A stretch of DNA of 21,314 nucleotides, from positions 1 through 21,314 of the forward strand of contig JAIVFH010000417.1 of assembly GCA_025765595.1 (NCBI GenBank). Reading direction: 5' to 3'. Of the stretch, positions 20,410 through 21,314 are shown piece by piece. The notes beneath the pieces are model-generated. The model had not been told where the DNA came from and ran no database searches. It saw only the letters and a list, made by a program, of their open reading frames with translations. The position numbers and the translations under genes were made by a program. Position 1 is the first letter of the stretch. Each line of letters starts with the position of its first letter. Source of the stretch: Obelidium mucronatum. Its lineage: Eukaryota > Chytridiomycota > Chytridiomycetes > Chytridiales > Chytriomycetaceae.

Positions 20410-20657
20410 ATGCTATGGAAATCAGAGGGAATTAAATCATTGTCAATAGAAGTGAATAGTAACCCAAATTTATTTAAATTACACCAGAAGAACAACTAGA
20501 AGATAAGTTGGAAGTAATGTCAAAGAGGGGCTCTCTACGGAGTTTAACATTAGTAATCTGAGCCACTGCTGTGAAAATAAGGTTAATCCGTTCTCTGCAA
20601 CCACGGAATAAGCCAACACACAAAAGTCCTTCATTCTTTTATTGACAGTGAGTGAGG

Positions 20658-20692
20658 TTGCCATTCCAACCAAAAAATTGCCATTCCAACCA
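20658..20692. repeat. Short direct repeat TTGCCATTCCAACCA x2
   Basis: The 15-mer occurs at 20658-20672 and 20678-20692, separated by AAAAA. No gene overlaps it. It lies downstream of the minus-strand coding fragment at the right edge. Confidence 0.85.
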
Positions 20693-20810
20693 CCCCCAAA
20701 AATGTTCGAAACATTGTCACAAACACACCTTCCACACTACACCTTGCAAACTTCAAAACTTATGTATTTTTATTCGCTTTTTCTCTCACACAAAGTTTTA
20801 TAAGATTGTA

Positions 20811-21195
20811 TTAGTAATAACCACGACAGGTTTTCGCATCTTTGGCAGCCAATTTGGTTGCTCCCACCCTCTCTTGACGTGTCTTTCGATTCTCCTTCTT
20901 TTCTTTTGACGCTTTTCGCTTTGATTCCTTGGCTTCAAGCTGCTTGCTGTTCCTGGTGGAGTTCTTCAAACGAATAAACTCTGTTGGTCTTGACAACTGA
21001 TTCGCCCTTTGCTGGGACTTTCTTCACTGGTGGAGCTGTTCCCATAGTCTTGAAGACCTCGAGGAACTTGGCGACCTCAGTATTGCGGGCATTGGCAAGA
21101 GTGGAAGGGTCGCCAATGTTGAGTGACGCATTTTCCAGGATTTTTTCTTTAGACCAGGGAAAGATGCCGTAGATTTGAAAGCAGATCGGATCCAT
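20811..21195 (-). CDS. Unresolved coding fragment at the right edge (two competing frames)
   Basis: Two overlapping minus-strand frames look protein-like. One starts at ATG 21195 and ends at 20935 (86 aa; NIGDPSTLANARNTEVAKFL ... PPVKKVPAKGESVVK ... YSFEELHQEQQAA). The other runs from about 21020 to TAA at 20811-20813 and is Lys/Arg/Glu-rich (KESKRKASKEKKENRKTRQE), like a basic nuclear tail. An intron could join them, for example a GTGAAG donor in the first to an acceptor before LEAKESK, but no option is convincing. A further frame upstream (~21313-21156, KKWIFRICNLASLGEDWF) suggests the gene continues beyond the window. No family recognised; the exon structure is open. Confidence 0.3.
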
Positions 21196-21314
21196 TCAGG
21201 CTGAATTGAGTTTCGAGCTTCCAGAGTAATTGGAACCAGTCTTCCCCGAGGGATGCAAGGTTACAGATCCGAAAGATCCATTTCTTGGTAATAGGCGTAC
21301 AATTGTCCGCTTTA

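Larger units (their letters stand above)
19474..20810. other. AT-rich intergenic region, no gene recognised
   Basis: About 1.3 kb with only short frames lacking coding character. It contains the three small duplications listed separately. No tRNA or rRNA landmarks were seen. It may hold the 3' flank of the Ser-rich gene and the downstream end of the minus-strand gene at the right edge. Confidence 0.5.

Overview
The window is eukaryotic nuclear DNA, most likely from an early-diverging (chytrid-like) fungus. The basis is short introns (mostly 50-120 nt) with GT...AG ends and fungal-style donors such as GTATGT and GTGAGT, tightly packed genes, many Gln/His/Ser/Asn homopolymers, fungal protein families (a PCL-type cyclin, SH3/EH endocytic modules, GlcNAc-6-phosphate deacetylase), and a protein resembling the PD-(D/E)xK/Crinkler-like proteins common in chytrids. 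The lineage is an inference. The exon models below were built by hand and each one closes in frame.

Left part (1-4367). A C-terminal exon of an unidentified gene enters from the left and ends inside a 160-bp direct repeat (period 180) that is rich in CGA-loop hairpins. A seven-exon plus-strand gene (988-2997) encodes a 553-aa protein with a putative PD-(D/E)xK nuclease-like region. A convergent 1.37-kb gap follows, with a (CA)28 microsatellite and a small hairpin cluster.

Middle part (4368-15893). Five consecutive minus-strand genes occupy this stretch. In order of transcription from the right they are: (i) N-acetylglucosamine-6-phosphate deacetylase with a ~150-residue extra N-terminus; (ii) a coiled-coil/two-TM protein; (iii) an SH3-SH3-EH adaptor; (iv) a PCL/Pho80-type cyclin with a very long Q-rich tail, whose cyclin box only appears after splicing; (v) a 1123-aa low-complexity protein with polyQ, polyHis, Asn-His and acidic tracts. 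Apart from the 307-bp gap before (v), spacers are only about 50-155 bp, and one start codon lies about 22 nt past a poly(A) signal.

Right part (15894-21314). A 122-bp divergent promoter separates nagA from a plus-strand gene for a ~1043-aa Ser/Thr-rich protein in six exons. About 1.3 kb of AT-rich, gene-free sequence with small tandem duplications follows. An unresolved minus-strand coding fragment runs off the right edge.

The genes do not form one pathway. Polarity/endocytosis (SH3-EH), cell-cycle control (cyclin) and amino-sugar metabolism (nagA) are simply neighbours. The most unusual items are the hairpin-bearing duplication at the left edge, the divergent cyclin with its Q-rich tail, the SH3-SH3-EH architecture, the nuclease-like gene, and the coding-like introns of the Ser-rich gene.
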